Notes under the pieces: generated by a model
What the model was told of the DNA's origin: nothing
The model's input: the letters and a program-made list of their open reading frames with translations, nothing else
The model's database searches: none
Program-made: the position numbers and the translations under genes
Part shown: in pieces, positions 14,201 to 31,869 of the stretch
Layout: every line of letters begins with the position of its first letter
Numbering within the stretch: the stretch's first letter is position 1
NCBI GenBank assembly: GCA_947561715.1
Contig: OX387201.1
Coordinates: forward strand, 10,430,001 to 10,494,000
DNA length: 64,000 nt
Origin: Ascidia mentula
Lineage: Eukaryota > Chordata > Ascidiacea > Phlebobranchia > Ascidiidae
Direction: 5' to 3'

Positions 14201-14761
14201 CTACAGTTTAGAAGGTTAATTGTTTTTATTGTAGTATACTGTTACTTTTAAAAGTGATATGCCGTCTGCCTATCTTTTAAAAATTGTCAAATGATATCGT
14301 TTAATTTAACGCTAGGTGCCAATTAACTCACCAAAAACTTGTTTGATTATTCTTTCAGGCACTAATGCTGCACCAACAAAAGTTAATTTTGGCTTTTTAG
14401 ATTGGCTAACAAGGACACATCTGGTTTGATTGATTACAAGGAGTTCGTAAAATCAGTAAAAAATTTGCACACGCAAAGGAAAAGGCAAAATGCGGCACGA
14501 AAGCTCCTGCACAACTTCGTCGTGTCTACCAGACAGAGTAATCTACTTTACCCGTCACAAGTCCCAACATCACCCAACCGTTCAGGCTCGAAAAAATCTT
14601 CCCACAAAAAAACGCCATCTCACGTCGAAGGTTCATTACTAGAGTTTGATATACTTGATAACAGCAAACTGCTTGACCTGACATTGGCCGGACACAATAT
14701 ACGCTACGCCATTCGAAATTCCAAATTCCCAAAAAATTGGACCCGTTTTTCAAACGGCTAA
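11293..14761 (+). CDS. Four-EF-hand centrin/calmodulin-like calcium-binding protein with N- and C-terminal extensions
   Basis: Exons 11293-11345, 12871-13074, 13386-13553, 13741-13860 and 14401-14761 give 301 residues. All introns are GT-AG and phase 2. Four EF-hands are visible. Loop 1 starts at Asp76 (DIDNTKTMDIGD, Asp at position 12). Loop 2 is 112-123 (DVDGDTTFDFSE, canonical). Loop 3 is 149-160 (DHNGDGLIVAED, Asp at position 12). Loop 4 is 185-196 (NKDTSGLIDYKE). The run VALRALGFNPTAQEIK after loop 1 is very centrin-like. A basic, Gln/Asn-rich N-terminal segment of about 55 residues and a C-terminal extension of about 100 residues rich in Ser/Lys have no recognised domain. A calcium sensor of cilia, centrosome or sperm is possible but is inference. 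It is transcribed away from DOCK and converges on COMMD4. Confidence 0.85.
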
Positions 14762-15387
14762 AAGATGTGTTTAATCAAGTAATTGCCAGCTGTACACATA
14801 CATTGCTATTATTAATTGATCAAAGTTGATAGGCAAAGCAAGAAAACAAGTGACATTTGAATAACTGTTATGAAATGTAGTTCGCTATCACCTTGCAATT
14901 TATTAATTCTGGCTTATGGAAATATATCCCAAAGCGGTAAATAACTTGGCGAGTCTCTGGAGGAATAACAGTTCCTTGTCACAGCGATACCATAGATTCA
15001 AACGTGAATGTACATTGCAGCATATACTTTTTTTACATAGCAGCATACACAGACGGTCGCTTGACATGCACGCTATAACAGTGACATCTAGAGGAAAAAG
15101 TAAAAGTGCATTAATACAAATTAACGTGTCCTTATACGTTGCGGTGCCATCCCAAATAATCAGGATCGCATTAGTATACGTATACGAATTTCAACAAAAA
15201 TGTGTCTGCATGGTAAAGCCGTTCGAATTTGGCAACAATGTGTGATTGACTACAGCTAATGAATCAGGCGCATATCGGAATAGCCTATATCGTGCAATGA
15301 AACCATAGGTAATCAACAATTGGCCAAAATGTAAGATGTTTTTTTGAAAAAAGTGTAAAAATATTGATAAAACTAGTCGTATTACCT

Positions 15388-15427
15388 AGCAATGGTACTT
15401 TTGTTGTTAGCAATGGTACTTTTGTTG
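15388..15427. repeat. Two-copy tandem repeat, 21-bp unit
   Basis: AGCAATGGTACTTTTGTTG is repeated with a 21-bp period, just upstream of the exon-like ORF that begins at 15458. Confidence 0.85.
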
Positions 15428-15457
15428 GCGTTTTGTTGTATGTTTTATTGCGTTTAG

Positions 15458-15608
15458 GAACAAGCCGCAACGTTGAGACAGTGGATACACTGATCAAAGC
15501 TCTTGGAGGTCCTATCCTTTTAACCAGTGCCATCATCGTTACGGCGTCCACGCCAAGGAAGGTGCGAAAGCACAAATGGCCATCTTTGCGCAAAGTTCTT
15601 GCTCTGCG
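15458..15608 (+). CDS. Unassigned exon-like ORF
   Basis: An open frame is bounded by an acceptor-like GTTTAG and a donor-like CG|GTAACA. It encodes about 50 residues including VETVDTLIKALGGPILL and KHKWPSLRKVL, whose composition looks protein-like. I do not recognise the family and found no partner exons nearby. It could be an exon of an unrecognised gene, an alternative 3' exon of the EF-hand gene, or chance. Confidence 0.22.
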
Positions 15609-15793
15609 GTAACATTCTATTTTATGTGCTGGTGGTACTTTTCGACACAGTCCAGTAAATGTGGCTTTTCTTCCAGGAAACGCAACCCTTTTTCATCAAA
15701 GGGATTTTGAGATGAAATTTTGCAGCCCACCCCATCCAGTTGTAACGGAAACCTGTTGTTTTCAACATGCAACTGCACATTTGGGGAAAAAAA

Positions 15794-15799
15794 TTTATT
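15794..15799 (-). terminator. COMMD4: Poly(A) signal of COMMD4
   Basis: AATAAA on the minus strand, about 106 bases past the COMMD4 stop codon. Confidence 0.6.
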
Positions 15800-15904
15800 G
15801 CACTTGACTGATGATAAAATACACTTAATTCAATGGCATGAAAACATCACTATGATAATCATCCTAATGTTAGGAGTTTGGATTTTAACCAAACAAAGTT
15901 TCCA

Positions 15905-17363
15905 TTAAATCTCAATCTGCTGCATTTGATTTTGAACTACTTTCATTTCTGCAAATAAAAAAAAATCAGCATTAAATATTTCTTTTTGTTAGGACCTTAA
16001 CTGCTTACCGTGCAATAACACTAACAATTTCCTTTCGTTAGTAACAAATTCAATAATTTCCTTCTTTTTTGTGTGGCGATCTTCCATCTGTTCCAAATAA
16101 CATTAAATGAATCGCTATGGTCTTACATAACTGATTTTAATACCAACCATAAGTCTTAAATCAACAGTTCGTTCTTTCTGGCCTGGAAGTATCGGGTTTA
16201 TTTTCCAGTCAACATCAAAAAGGCATGCTGTTCTACGAAAGCTTTTTAATAAGAGTTTTTGATGTAGTGCTTCAGCTTTGGACTCGTATGTTTTGCACAA
16301 GGCAGTGGAGTGTTCTGCATTACAACTCATTGGAGATTATGTCATAATTACTTGGGACTACCACTAATTACAAATTTTTTTCTATGATATACCTTTAGGT
16401 AACCCAAGCTGTTGCAATTCATTTGATAAAGTTTCAGCATCAACTTCATGTTTAGCTGAACTGGAAATTATGAACTCAAGCCCAGCAACACTTGCCTTTA
16501 TGTCTCCAACATCTGGAAACAAAATATAAAAATTTAATAATCGAATACTTTCATATAACTGAATATAGCAATGTGACCAAAATACCATATTTTGCATCTT
16601 GTGTAAGTTTTTCTATTTTCATGAACTGTAAAACAACATGAAATTACATCAGTCACAGTTGTATAAATAAATCATTTTGTTAAGAGGTATAATTAGATTG
16701 TGACCATGTCTTACATCAATTCCTTCTTCTAAAAGTCCCTTTATAACTTGAGTGACAAGTAGCTTCATTTTGACTGATGTCTAAAAAAAAAAACAATACT
16801 CAAGTGTGTTTGACCTTACATTGCAATGTAAAAAAATAGCAACTTTTATTCCATTACAAAATTTCAGCAACCTTCTAATATTGCAAGTCATGACAAACAC
16901 AAGCCAAGCGTGTATAAAGGCAAGGCCGTTGTAACTAGAATTACACTTGTATGTTAAAGCTAACCACGTTCATAGAGAAGCTAGTATTCCTAGGGAACTG
17001 TGGCATTGGTATGTAAAACTCCTATAAAATATGCAAATAACAAAATATGATACCAATCTGGCTAAAATATTGATCTCCGCCAACACCCAGTCTGGACAGT
17101 CCAGGTCCCCACAAAAGCGAAATCTCTGAAAACATAACCCAAACCATCAGCTGCACAAAAGTTACACACATAACACAATTAAACCAACCATTGTATTTGT
17201 TGTTTTTCCTCATGCATACGGATTGCAAAACAATGTGTAGCAACTTTTACCACCGCGAAGCAGTTAGAACATTCAAGTGAGCCCAAGAAAAAGTGCTTAC
17301 CTGTTCCGCATGAATAATTTTATGATGCAGTGCAGTAAACTCTTTGGTTGTTATAAATTTCAT
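15905..17363 (-). CDS. COMMD4: COMM domain-containing protein 4
   Basis: Subunit type of the Commander/CCC complex, linked to endosomal recycling, copper handling and NF-kB/cullin control in animals. Exons in transcript order: 17363-17301, 17125-17054, 16780-16715, 16625-16586, 16512-16393, 16314-16127, 16087-16009, 15948-15905; 223 residues, all GT-AG, phases closed. Exon 2 begins [18 protein letters not shown], almost identical to the very start of vertebrate COMMD4. Later blocks [20 protein letters not shown] and [19 protein letters not shown] are equally diagnostic. The COMM domain follows, from [10 protein letters not shown] through RTVDLRLMV to the C-terminus [13 protein letters not shown]. 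Compared with the human protein there are 21 extra residues at the N-terminus, from exon 1 ([21 protein letters not shown], minus its last residue here for length: [20 protein letters not shown]). The frame stays open upstream of this ATG to a TAA, so the exact start is uncertain. Confidence 0.95.
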
Positions 17364-18115
17364 GAGGGCATTGAAAGTGGCTGAATTGGCCTTAATATCG
17401 AATTTTTAGTTAATTTAGTCGCTTGTGAAATGGAATAGATTATTTATGGCAGTCACCCATGTACCACAGGAGGTAATCATCTTGGAGTCACATGCATGTT
17501 TTTATTCAAAACAAACTCTTGTGATGTTTTCCGAGACAGGGATGTCAACAAAAAAGACGAAAAAGCTTACTTTGAAGCTAATTGAATTAGCATTAAAATA
17601 AGGACAAACCCCGTATTATTCCAGTGAAATGTAGGCCAGTTCTGTAGCACCGCAAAGCGAGCGTACAAAATGTGAAAAAGGTAGACAGGTAATGAAAAAG
17701 AGAGACTCTGGTCAAATTACCCATCTTACACAATCGAAATGAGAGTTCATAGCTTACTAAGCTTCCACCAACGTCCAAACGATTGGGATATTTTCGTTTG
17801 AAAAGTGAATTACAAACCAGTACCGTAATTGGTTTGCTTCAAAACTACTGGCTTGACCACTATGATATTAAACTTGCGACACAAACGTAACGAATCGTTT
17901 ATTCACCTCGACCACTGCTACAGCATATGATAGTTTCTATCACACTCGTGAAACGTCATTTGAAATGGCACAAGTCGACTTTACAGTGCAATAAAACGTT
18001 TTTCGCGTAATGTTTTCACACAAATAGTCTCTTTCCAGTTCTTAATGTGTGGTGAAGCACTCTTGGTCATTAAACAGCAGTTTTTGAGTCCCAAATTTAC
18101 ATATATGCAAGTGTT
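17364..18115. other. Intergenic gap between RBM5/10 and COMMD4
   Basis: About 750 bases between two genes on the same (minus) strand. It holds the RBM5/10 3' UTR with a poly(A) signal and presumably the COMMD4 promoter. No other exon was seen. Confidence 0.6.
17898..17903 (-). terminator. Poly(A) signal of the RBM5/10 gene
   Basis: AATAAA on the minus strand, about 215 bases past the stop codon at 18116-18118. Confidence 0.5.
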
Positions 18116-25155
<7,040 letters not shown>

Positions 25156-28100
25156 GATCAACTCTAACTGAAACTTTTATTGAGCATTCAATTGTGTTAA
25201 ACACTAGAACACAACACTTAACCAGAACTTTCTACAGCTATATCTGTTATAAGCTAAAAATAAAAGTTTTAGATTGAAGCCATTTTCTGGCTAGCGGTTT
25301 GCTTCATAAAACAATTAAAAGAGCTACACCAACCGCGTCATTCACACTGATGATGGCATAAGTTTTTGCCGAAAATTTCCTTTAAACATGACAATGTTAA
25401 TAACAATATGGGCCAGTCTCTTTATACTCAGAATTAGTAGGTGTTTAGACATTTGTGACGTTGGCAAACAATTTTATAAACTGACAGTTTGTCTCATATG
25501 TAAATAACATAAACTATCTTTAACCAATGTTTTGTGTTACAGACAGGTCTTATATATATCTACCTTACATCTTCAGAAAATATATATCTACCACACACAA
25601 CTTTTTTCCAATCAGTTGTGTGTATGACCGGCAAATATTGTGGCAGCAGCCTGATGACACAATATATACATGTGATAAGCTGTGACTCAACACAACAAAT
25701 TACTGAGATATCACAGGCTAAGTTACACATAAAGTTGATGTGTACAAAAAAATTTAAACTAATTTCAGGTTTATTCCTAACCTCTAACCCTAGAACAGTT
25801 TGGTTTCTGCTCAGTTTGTGTTAAACATTGCTTTGTAAGGGCTGTTGTAATGTACAGTGTCAACAGCTCTTACATGAGAAGAGGCAATAAGACTGAGTAT
25901 GTGCCTAAATTCACTCAATTGTATTGTATTACGTTGACGTAATTTTCGGCCCGATTTTTTTGCATGACCGTTAAGCCCATGTGAAACACAAACAATAAAG
26001 CATCTTTGGTGGTTTCCATTAACTCTTTTATGTTTTCATAATTATGTGCCAAAAAAATCTGCATGCAGTAGACAAAAATTGCCATGCAAACAAAGAAAGT
26101 TGAAAAACAACTTGCGCTTGCAGCTGCAATACTAAGAAGACTGGATTTTTGGTATGATATAGTAACTTGTGGTGACAGAATATGGGGTATGTTTAACCTT
26201 TCTAGAATATAATTACATACAATTGTACATTAGACTGTAAATTACAAATTATGACTCCGAATTGTATTAAACATGAATTTAAACAATGTATAGCAAGTAA
26301 AACAACATACAATTCAAGCAAAAAGTGTGTAGAGCCTACAGAAGCTTATACTAAATTGATTTTTATGTCATCATTCACGACAAACAGCTGTAATTGGTAC
26401 AAGACAGACACTTCAATGTTAACAAGCAAAAAAAACTATTAAACAGAATAGCTCAAATAACCATTAAGTATACCTTCTTGAGTAACTAAAAAAAAAAAAA
26501 ACACACCCATGACTAACCTAAACACTGTCAAGTACATTCACAAGTAGGCTATGTATAATATAAATGTAGTATTTAACTATCAGTCCGACACACACAAACG
26601 TAAAACGTTTTTCAAGCCAATAACTTCAACGCACACAACTCCTTCTGCAATATCTGATGTGAACGAACTGATTTCTATTGAAGAGTTTAATACGGTACAG
26701 TGCAGTTCGAACTCAAATTTGTTTCTCCCTCGACATTTTTAACCAGTTACTATTTCTGGAACCCCTCATGGTAAAACTACCAAAAAAACTTCCACAACTG
26801 AGGAACATACAACAGATACGCTTATAGTTGTTTATCACGATCGCTTTATGCTGCAGAGCAAGTCAAAAAAATATAACTAGTTTTAACTTCTGGAATAGAT
26901 TATCTGTGATAATTGTATCTGTGATAAATATTGACAATTTGGTTTACAGAGGTGTCGCATTAAAGATAATCAAGGAAAGATACAAAAGGATCACTGTTGT
27001 TACATCGCCACTGTTTTATGTGATGTATTGATAATTGACGTCAGCACAATGTACCGTTGTTACGTCACAAATACCGTTGTTCCCGTAGAACCCCAGTGCC
27101 TGCCTGCACTGTTGTTGACTGAGTTTTGTCCTGGTTAGTTTTCTGCTGTATGAAACTAATATTATGTTCTATTTGAATAAGATAAATTAAGGCAATTTAA
27201 GTGCAAGTTGAATCTGCTAACGTTGTTTCCTGCTGTGTTATTGATTGGGAAGAAGCCGATATTTTTGTAACTGGTTCCAAAATAGTTCGGTAAGAAATTG
27301 TGCATTTAATTTCAATGTTTTTGGTCGCTAATTCAACGCGTGTTGTGTAGAAACCGCAGCGTCTTTGAATAAATTTGAAACGTTCCTTTTGAAGAAGAAG
27401 CGTGTGCGTCAAGAACCATTGAGGAAAACCGGTCTGTTGCACTGTCCGGGCGCAACCAGTCACGCCCGTCTGACTGCCAAGGGCAGCGCAACAACTGTAT
27501 TGTTGAGAGTGTGGGGCGAGACGCAAAACAAAGATAGTAGTCGCGGGACGAGAAAAAAAATCACATTAGTTTGAATTTGAACTCACGACCACAACCAGAT
27601 ATTCCAAAGTGTGATTTATGGCATTGCAGCGTACCATATGTACTCAGCGTACTCTTTAACAATCAACAGTTAACGTTTGATTTTGTTGAGATCGCCTAAT
27701 TAGGCGCAGTAAGTCGTGAACAACTTTCGATATTATCTTCATACGAATTAGCCTTGTATTGTAAGGTTTGAACCTCACCAGCAAACCGTTGTATCCGAAT
27801 AAACAGTATATTATCAGGCTGTGGGAATAAATCCCAAACCGGCGAATAGCTTGTAGAGTCTCAGTAATAATAGCAGTGTAACATTAATACGATAGAACAA
27901 GTAGAATCGAATGGAATCAAATAGAATGAATTTACAGGTACACACTATGGGCTTTAAAGTCAATAATGTCACGTGATATCTTGAGGCGCTTGAAGTAATA
28001 TAATACAAGAACATGTGTTTGATGTGACATAAGCATAGGAAAACATTTTATGTGGTGGTTTCTGTGACGTATGTTACAGTATGAAGAATTAGGTTGGGAA

Positions 28101-29341
28101 ACAGACGTGTTCTGGTGCAATCAGAATGAACAACAGAAACAAGTAGGCGGATTTTGGAGTCAGGAAAAAAGTAAATGACGCTTGCCGCACAGTGGAAAAG
28201 CCTCCCACAATGGGAGGTGCACAAGCACAACTTTATATTGCGAGAAATCCCCGCAACAGTAACGTGATGGCTGACTTATGTTTTTCTGCATTGTGGTTCC
28301 TAGATGTCTATTCGCAGTAGGTTTTCGACATAAACGGAATTATAGAATGTCATACCTTTTTCTGAGTTAGGATTCTATTTCTCCTGTAAATAAATTCGAA
28401 CCTGTTAGCTAGTCCTATACCGCCGGCACCATAATTGCTTTTGCAGAATAGGACCAACAAGGTCTGGTAAAAAAAAGGTTGAGGACATGATTAGAATTTG
28501 ATAGGAAGTGGTGTATGTTCTTTAATAGTTGTTTTCTCGCCTTACTCTCAGAAATTATTGAATGAGAGTAGAATAACTAGATGTTGCTTTTTTTCACAGA
28601 AATTTGACACAGTTTTTTTTGCACAGTTTGCAAGACAGGGGATAAAATAGTCATACCAAAATAATCTGTCAGTCGAAAACTGACACTTGGTTTTCACCGT
28701 GATATACTTACTAAATTGTGGAACCTTCTTACCGGTGACAGCAATATCATAAATTTTTTCAATGCTCCATTTGTCCTTTTTCTGTGTAAAGAAATCATAC
28801 AACAGAATACTTTTACACAACACGAGAGAAACACACGAAAGAAGGTAAATGCGTGTACACAGATAAGCAATCATACCACTTTCCCTTAAGAAAAAAAACA
28901 GATGTTCCCAAAGAGGAGTTGTGCCAGTGTTATGTCGGTGATCAGTAAAAATAGGTTTAATGGGAAAAGTCGTCAATATGTGTTGACATCATTATTTTTA
29001 CCACTGAAATATTATCGTTGCAGTGCGATTTTGTTTGGACAGTTAATGGAGTTCTTAAGCCAGGGGCTTATATAGTCATATCAAGTTTGCGTTTCAGTGC
29101 CTTGGTGTCATTTCATGCATATTGACAACATAGCAATACTTTTTGCTGTTCAACTGTAGTTTTATTCGTAGTATTTGTTTAAATTTGCTTTTTTGATGTT
29201 TTGTACTTTGTATAACATACCATTGCATTTTACTTTTGTATGGATAACTTAACCAAGTGAAGTTTTCTGTTTTAACGTTTGATGGAAGCAAATCTAGCCC
29301 TGTTTTTTTACATATAGGTTTTGAAAAATACCCTGGTAGTG
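25156..29341. other. Gene-poor region between the RBM5/10 and NXPE genes
   Basis: About 4.2 kb between divergent genes. I found no exon with convincing homology or splice context. The longest ORFs (27197-27526 and 28548-28976, minus) look like chance. The region contains the spliced-leader-like sequence at 27166-27181 and a short CCTCCCA/TGGGAGG hairpin near 28200. Confidence 0.5.
27166..27181 (+). other. Spliced-leader-like sequence
   Basis: GTTCTATTTGAATAAG matches the 16-nt Ciona mRNA spliced leader (ATTCTATTTGAATAAG, from memory) at 15 of 16 positions, differing only in the first base. The following bases (ATAAAT) are not a GT donor, so this does not look like a working SL RNA gene. It could be the 5' end of a reverse-transcribed trans-spliced mRNA, an SL RNA pseudogene, or chance in AT-rich DNA. 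Confidence 0.45.
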
Positions 29342-31250
29342 ATGTTGAAAATCAAATTTTGTTATTATGTATTGGTGCTTGTTTGTTCACTCTCAGTACT
29401 CACGATATACCATCGACTTTACAACCAGGTAAAATATAACTATAAGCCGAGGACAACATTTCTACCACATGACAAAAGACTAGTGAAAGCGAAACGAAAT
29501 TTCGATTATCAGGAATGGCAACATTTTATGCCAGAAATTGCAACCTTTCTTATCAAAGCAAACCCTGATGCGATTGATACAACACGAAGTATTAAAAACT
29601 CGACTGACCCAATGCACGTTTTGGTGTGGTGCCAATCCACGAGTTTCGTGCAAGGAGAGCAAGTTTTTGGACAAATTCAAGCAAAAGACTATTACGGGGT
29701 CGACAAAGCGTACGGGGGAGATTACTTCAGAGCCAAGTAAGACAGAAATGACTTACAGGTTGATAGCTTACTATAGCTCTTTTTTGTACTGATTTACCTT
29801 ATAAACCACAGACTTGTACGACTTGATGAAAACGCAAAGAAAACAAGTGACAGTGTTGCAGTAATCATCACAGATCACGCCAACGGTACTTACACCTGGC
29901 GCACAATATTACCCTGGTCTGGACAAAGTGAACTAGACTTGGAGCTTGTGCATCCCAGCGAAGCTGTGCTTGATTTAATTTTGAAAACCAATACGACTGT
30001 ACCTCACTCAATCGCATTTGAGGGAATTTACCCGTCAGGTGCAAGAGTTGGGTGCAATGTAAATATCGGGTAAGTTATTTGAAATTTTTGTAAGTTATTT
30101 GTAGTGTGAAGTGGTTTAAAATTTATCAAACAGCTCGTCCTGTATAAAATTTTACAGTAACGCTAAACAAAAGTATTCAAGAACGACCCATTGAGGGTAA
30201 ACAAGCAGCAAGCAGTCAACATGGGATACGTAAAGACTTGTGAGTTTATATCGGCAATGAATCCACATTTTTTGTTTCAGAAGTAGCCCCACGGAGACTT
30301 GCGACTTTTCAAATCTAAATGCTGGTTCAACCTGGCAGTGTCACCGCCCTAACAATGAGACTTGTCCGAAGGAGTTGGCTTGGTCGAAAAGAATTGGAAG
30401 GCAATCTAAATTTCCTGAACGAAAAGAACTATACGACAAAACTGTAAACCGCGATGTACTAATCGAAAACCACAGCGTAATTAAGTCTGTCGAAAGCAAA
30501 TCTCTTTCATTTGTTGATAATGTTCAGTGTGGGCAGGTTGAAATGGCAAAATCATCACTTCCAAGCGGATATTTACACGATGGTGTGTGGAAGACTTCAT
30601 GTGGTGGGAACACTCAGTACAACAAGACACGGGCCAACATATGTTTAAGAAACAAACCCTTGTATTTGATTGGCGATTCGACCTCGAGACAGTGGTACAA
30701 ATTTCTTGTAAATAGCATGGAGCTCAACGACACCGGACCGAACAACTCCATCGCCTGGTCACATTCACGCACTGGAAGAAATAAAGAGCACAACGTTACG
30801 GTTTACTATAGAGCTCATGGTATACCGCTGCACAATCCTGGACCTCCTAGTAGCCGACCATTTATTGTTGACACCCTGGACAGTATTACGGATTTAGAAG
30901 TTACAGTTGTGTTTAATCTTGGCGCGCATTTTGCTCTATACCATCCTTCTGTTTTCATCCAACGCGTCGCAGCCATTAAAAAGGCTCTCATTCGTTTGAA
31001 ACAAAGAAGTCAAACTGTTAAAGTCTTCTTACGACTTGGAGTCAGATTCAAACGACCATCAACATTTCTACCGAGCGAATGGTATTTGTATCGGTTTAAT
31101 CGAATAATGTTGGGAATGTTTTCCGATTTAAAGTTCCTGCAATATATTGACACCTGGGAAATAACAACAGCGCAAACTCCTGATGACGTGCATGCAAAAA
31201 AAGAATTTATCCGAATATACCTTGGTGTTTTGTTGTCACGCATATGTTGA
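29342..31250 (+). CDS. NXPE-like: NXPE family (neurexophilin and PC-esterase domain) membrane protein
   Basis: Exons 29342-29736, 29812-30069 and 30281-31250 give 540 residues, close to human NXPE3 (559). The ATG at 29342 follows an acceptor-like TATAG at about 29316 and begins a hydrophobic signal-anchor segment (FCYYVLVLVCSLSVLTIY), so it is probably a type II Golgi or secretory-pathway protein. The neurexophilin-like region includes YTWRTILPWSGQSELDLELV and SGARVGCNVNIG. The PC-esterase part has the GDS nucleophile block at Ser351 (LYLIGDSTSRQWYKFL) and an Asp-x-His motif at about 519-522 (PDDVHA), so the catalytic residues look intact. The last exon carries most of the protein. What substrate it deacetylates or acetylates is unknown. 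Confidence 0.9.
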
Positions 31251-31401
31251 AAGGTGCAACTTCAACTTTTGAAATTCCTAAAGAACTTGTTTATTGTTGA
31301 AAGGTGCTGCAACGAGGGAAAATGCAGTGTTATGTAACTTACATTGTGCAACTTTCATGAAAAAGTTCCGAATGTGTTTTTTATAACCAGCTATAAATGA
31401 G

Positions 31402-31407
31402 AATAAA
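31402..31407 (+). terminator. Poly(A) signal of the NXPE gene
   Basis: AATAAA about 150 bases after the stop codon. Confidence 0.6.
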
Positions 31408-31869
31408 AGTTCTGATTAAATGTTTAAATGAATATTCGCGACATAGTTGGTTGAATGTGGTGTTGGTGATTGGAGATACATTTATTTAGTACAACAGCTA
31501 GAATACCGGTAAGTTTTTACCTGTGATTATTTGTTTCCCGCCATTTATTTGCCTTGTGATGACGTAACATTATGTTGGTTTGTGTTGTAGCTATTTTGTG
31601 TTTTTGTGTGTAAAGTCATGTGTGTCGCGCTCATGCATAAGATCGACCGGAGCGCACTGAATAAAGTGGTGAGGTGTTGCTAGGAGTGTTTTAAGAGCAG
31701 TCATCGGCTACAGTACCAGTGACCGCTGAAGTCTTATGGTATATTTGAGTGATTTTTTAACCTTTCTTTCGTCACGCCAATTTTAAAATTAACATGTCTA
31801 CGAACTTCTATACCTGGAGCTTGTACAATTATCAAATAACAAATGGGTGTGCCGAAACAAGCAACTTAA

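Larger units (their letters stand above)
14762..15904. other. Convergent intergenic region between the EF-hand gene and COMMD4
   Basis: 3' flanks of two converging genes. It contains one unassigned exon-like ORF (15458-15608), a two-copy tandem repeat and the COMMD4 poly(A) signal. Nothing else was recognised; the ORF at 14916-15245 looks like chance. Confidence 0.5.

Noticed and set aside
14916-15245. 109-codon plus-strand ORF after the EF-hand gene
   Set aside because: Composition looks random, no homology recognised, and it starts beyond the EF-hand stop codon.
27197-27526. 110-codon minus-strand ORF and the overlapping plus-strand ORF 27365-27574
   Set aside because: No recognisable domain, no splice context, and the two frames overlap antisense; most likely chance.
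28204-28222. CCTCCCA-CAA-TGGGAGG hairpin as a terminator
   Set aside because: Too short, no associated gene, and such a terminator is not meaningful for this type of genome.
28548-28976. 142-codon minus-strand ORF
   Set aside because: AT-rich, Phe/Lys/Leu-heavy translation with no domain or conserved motif.
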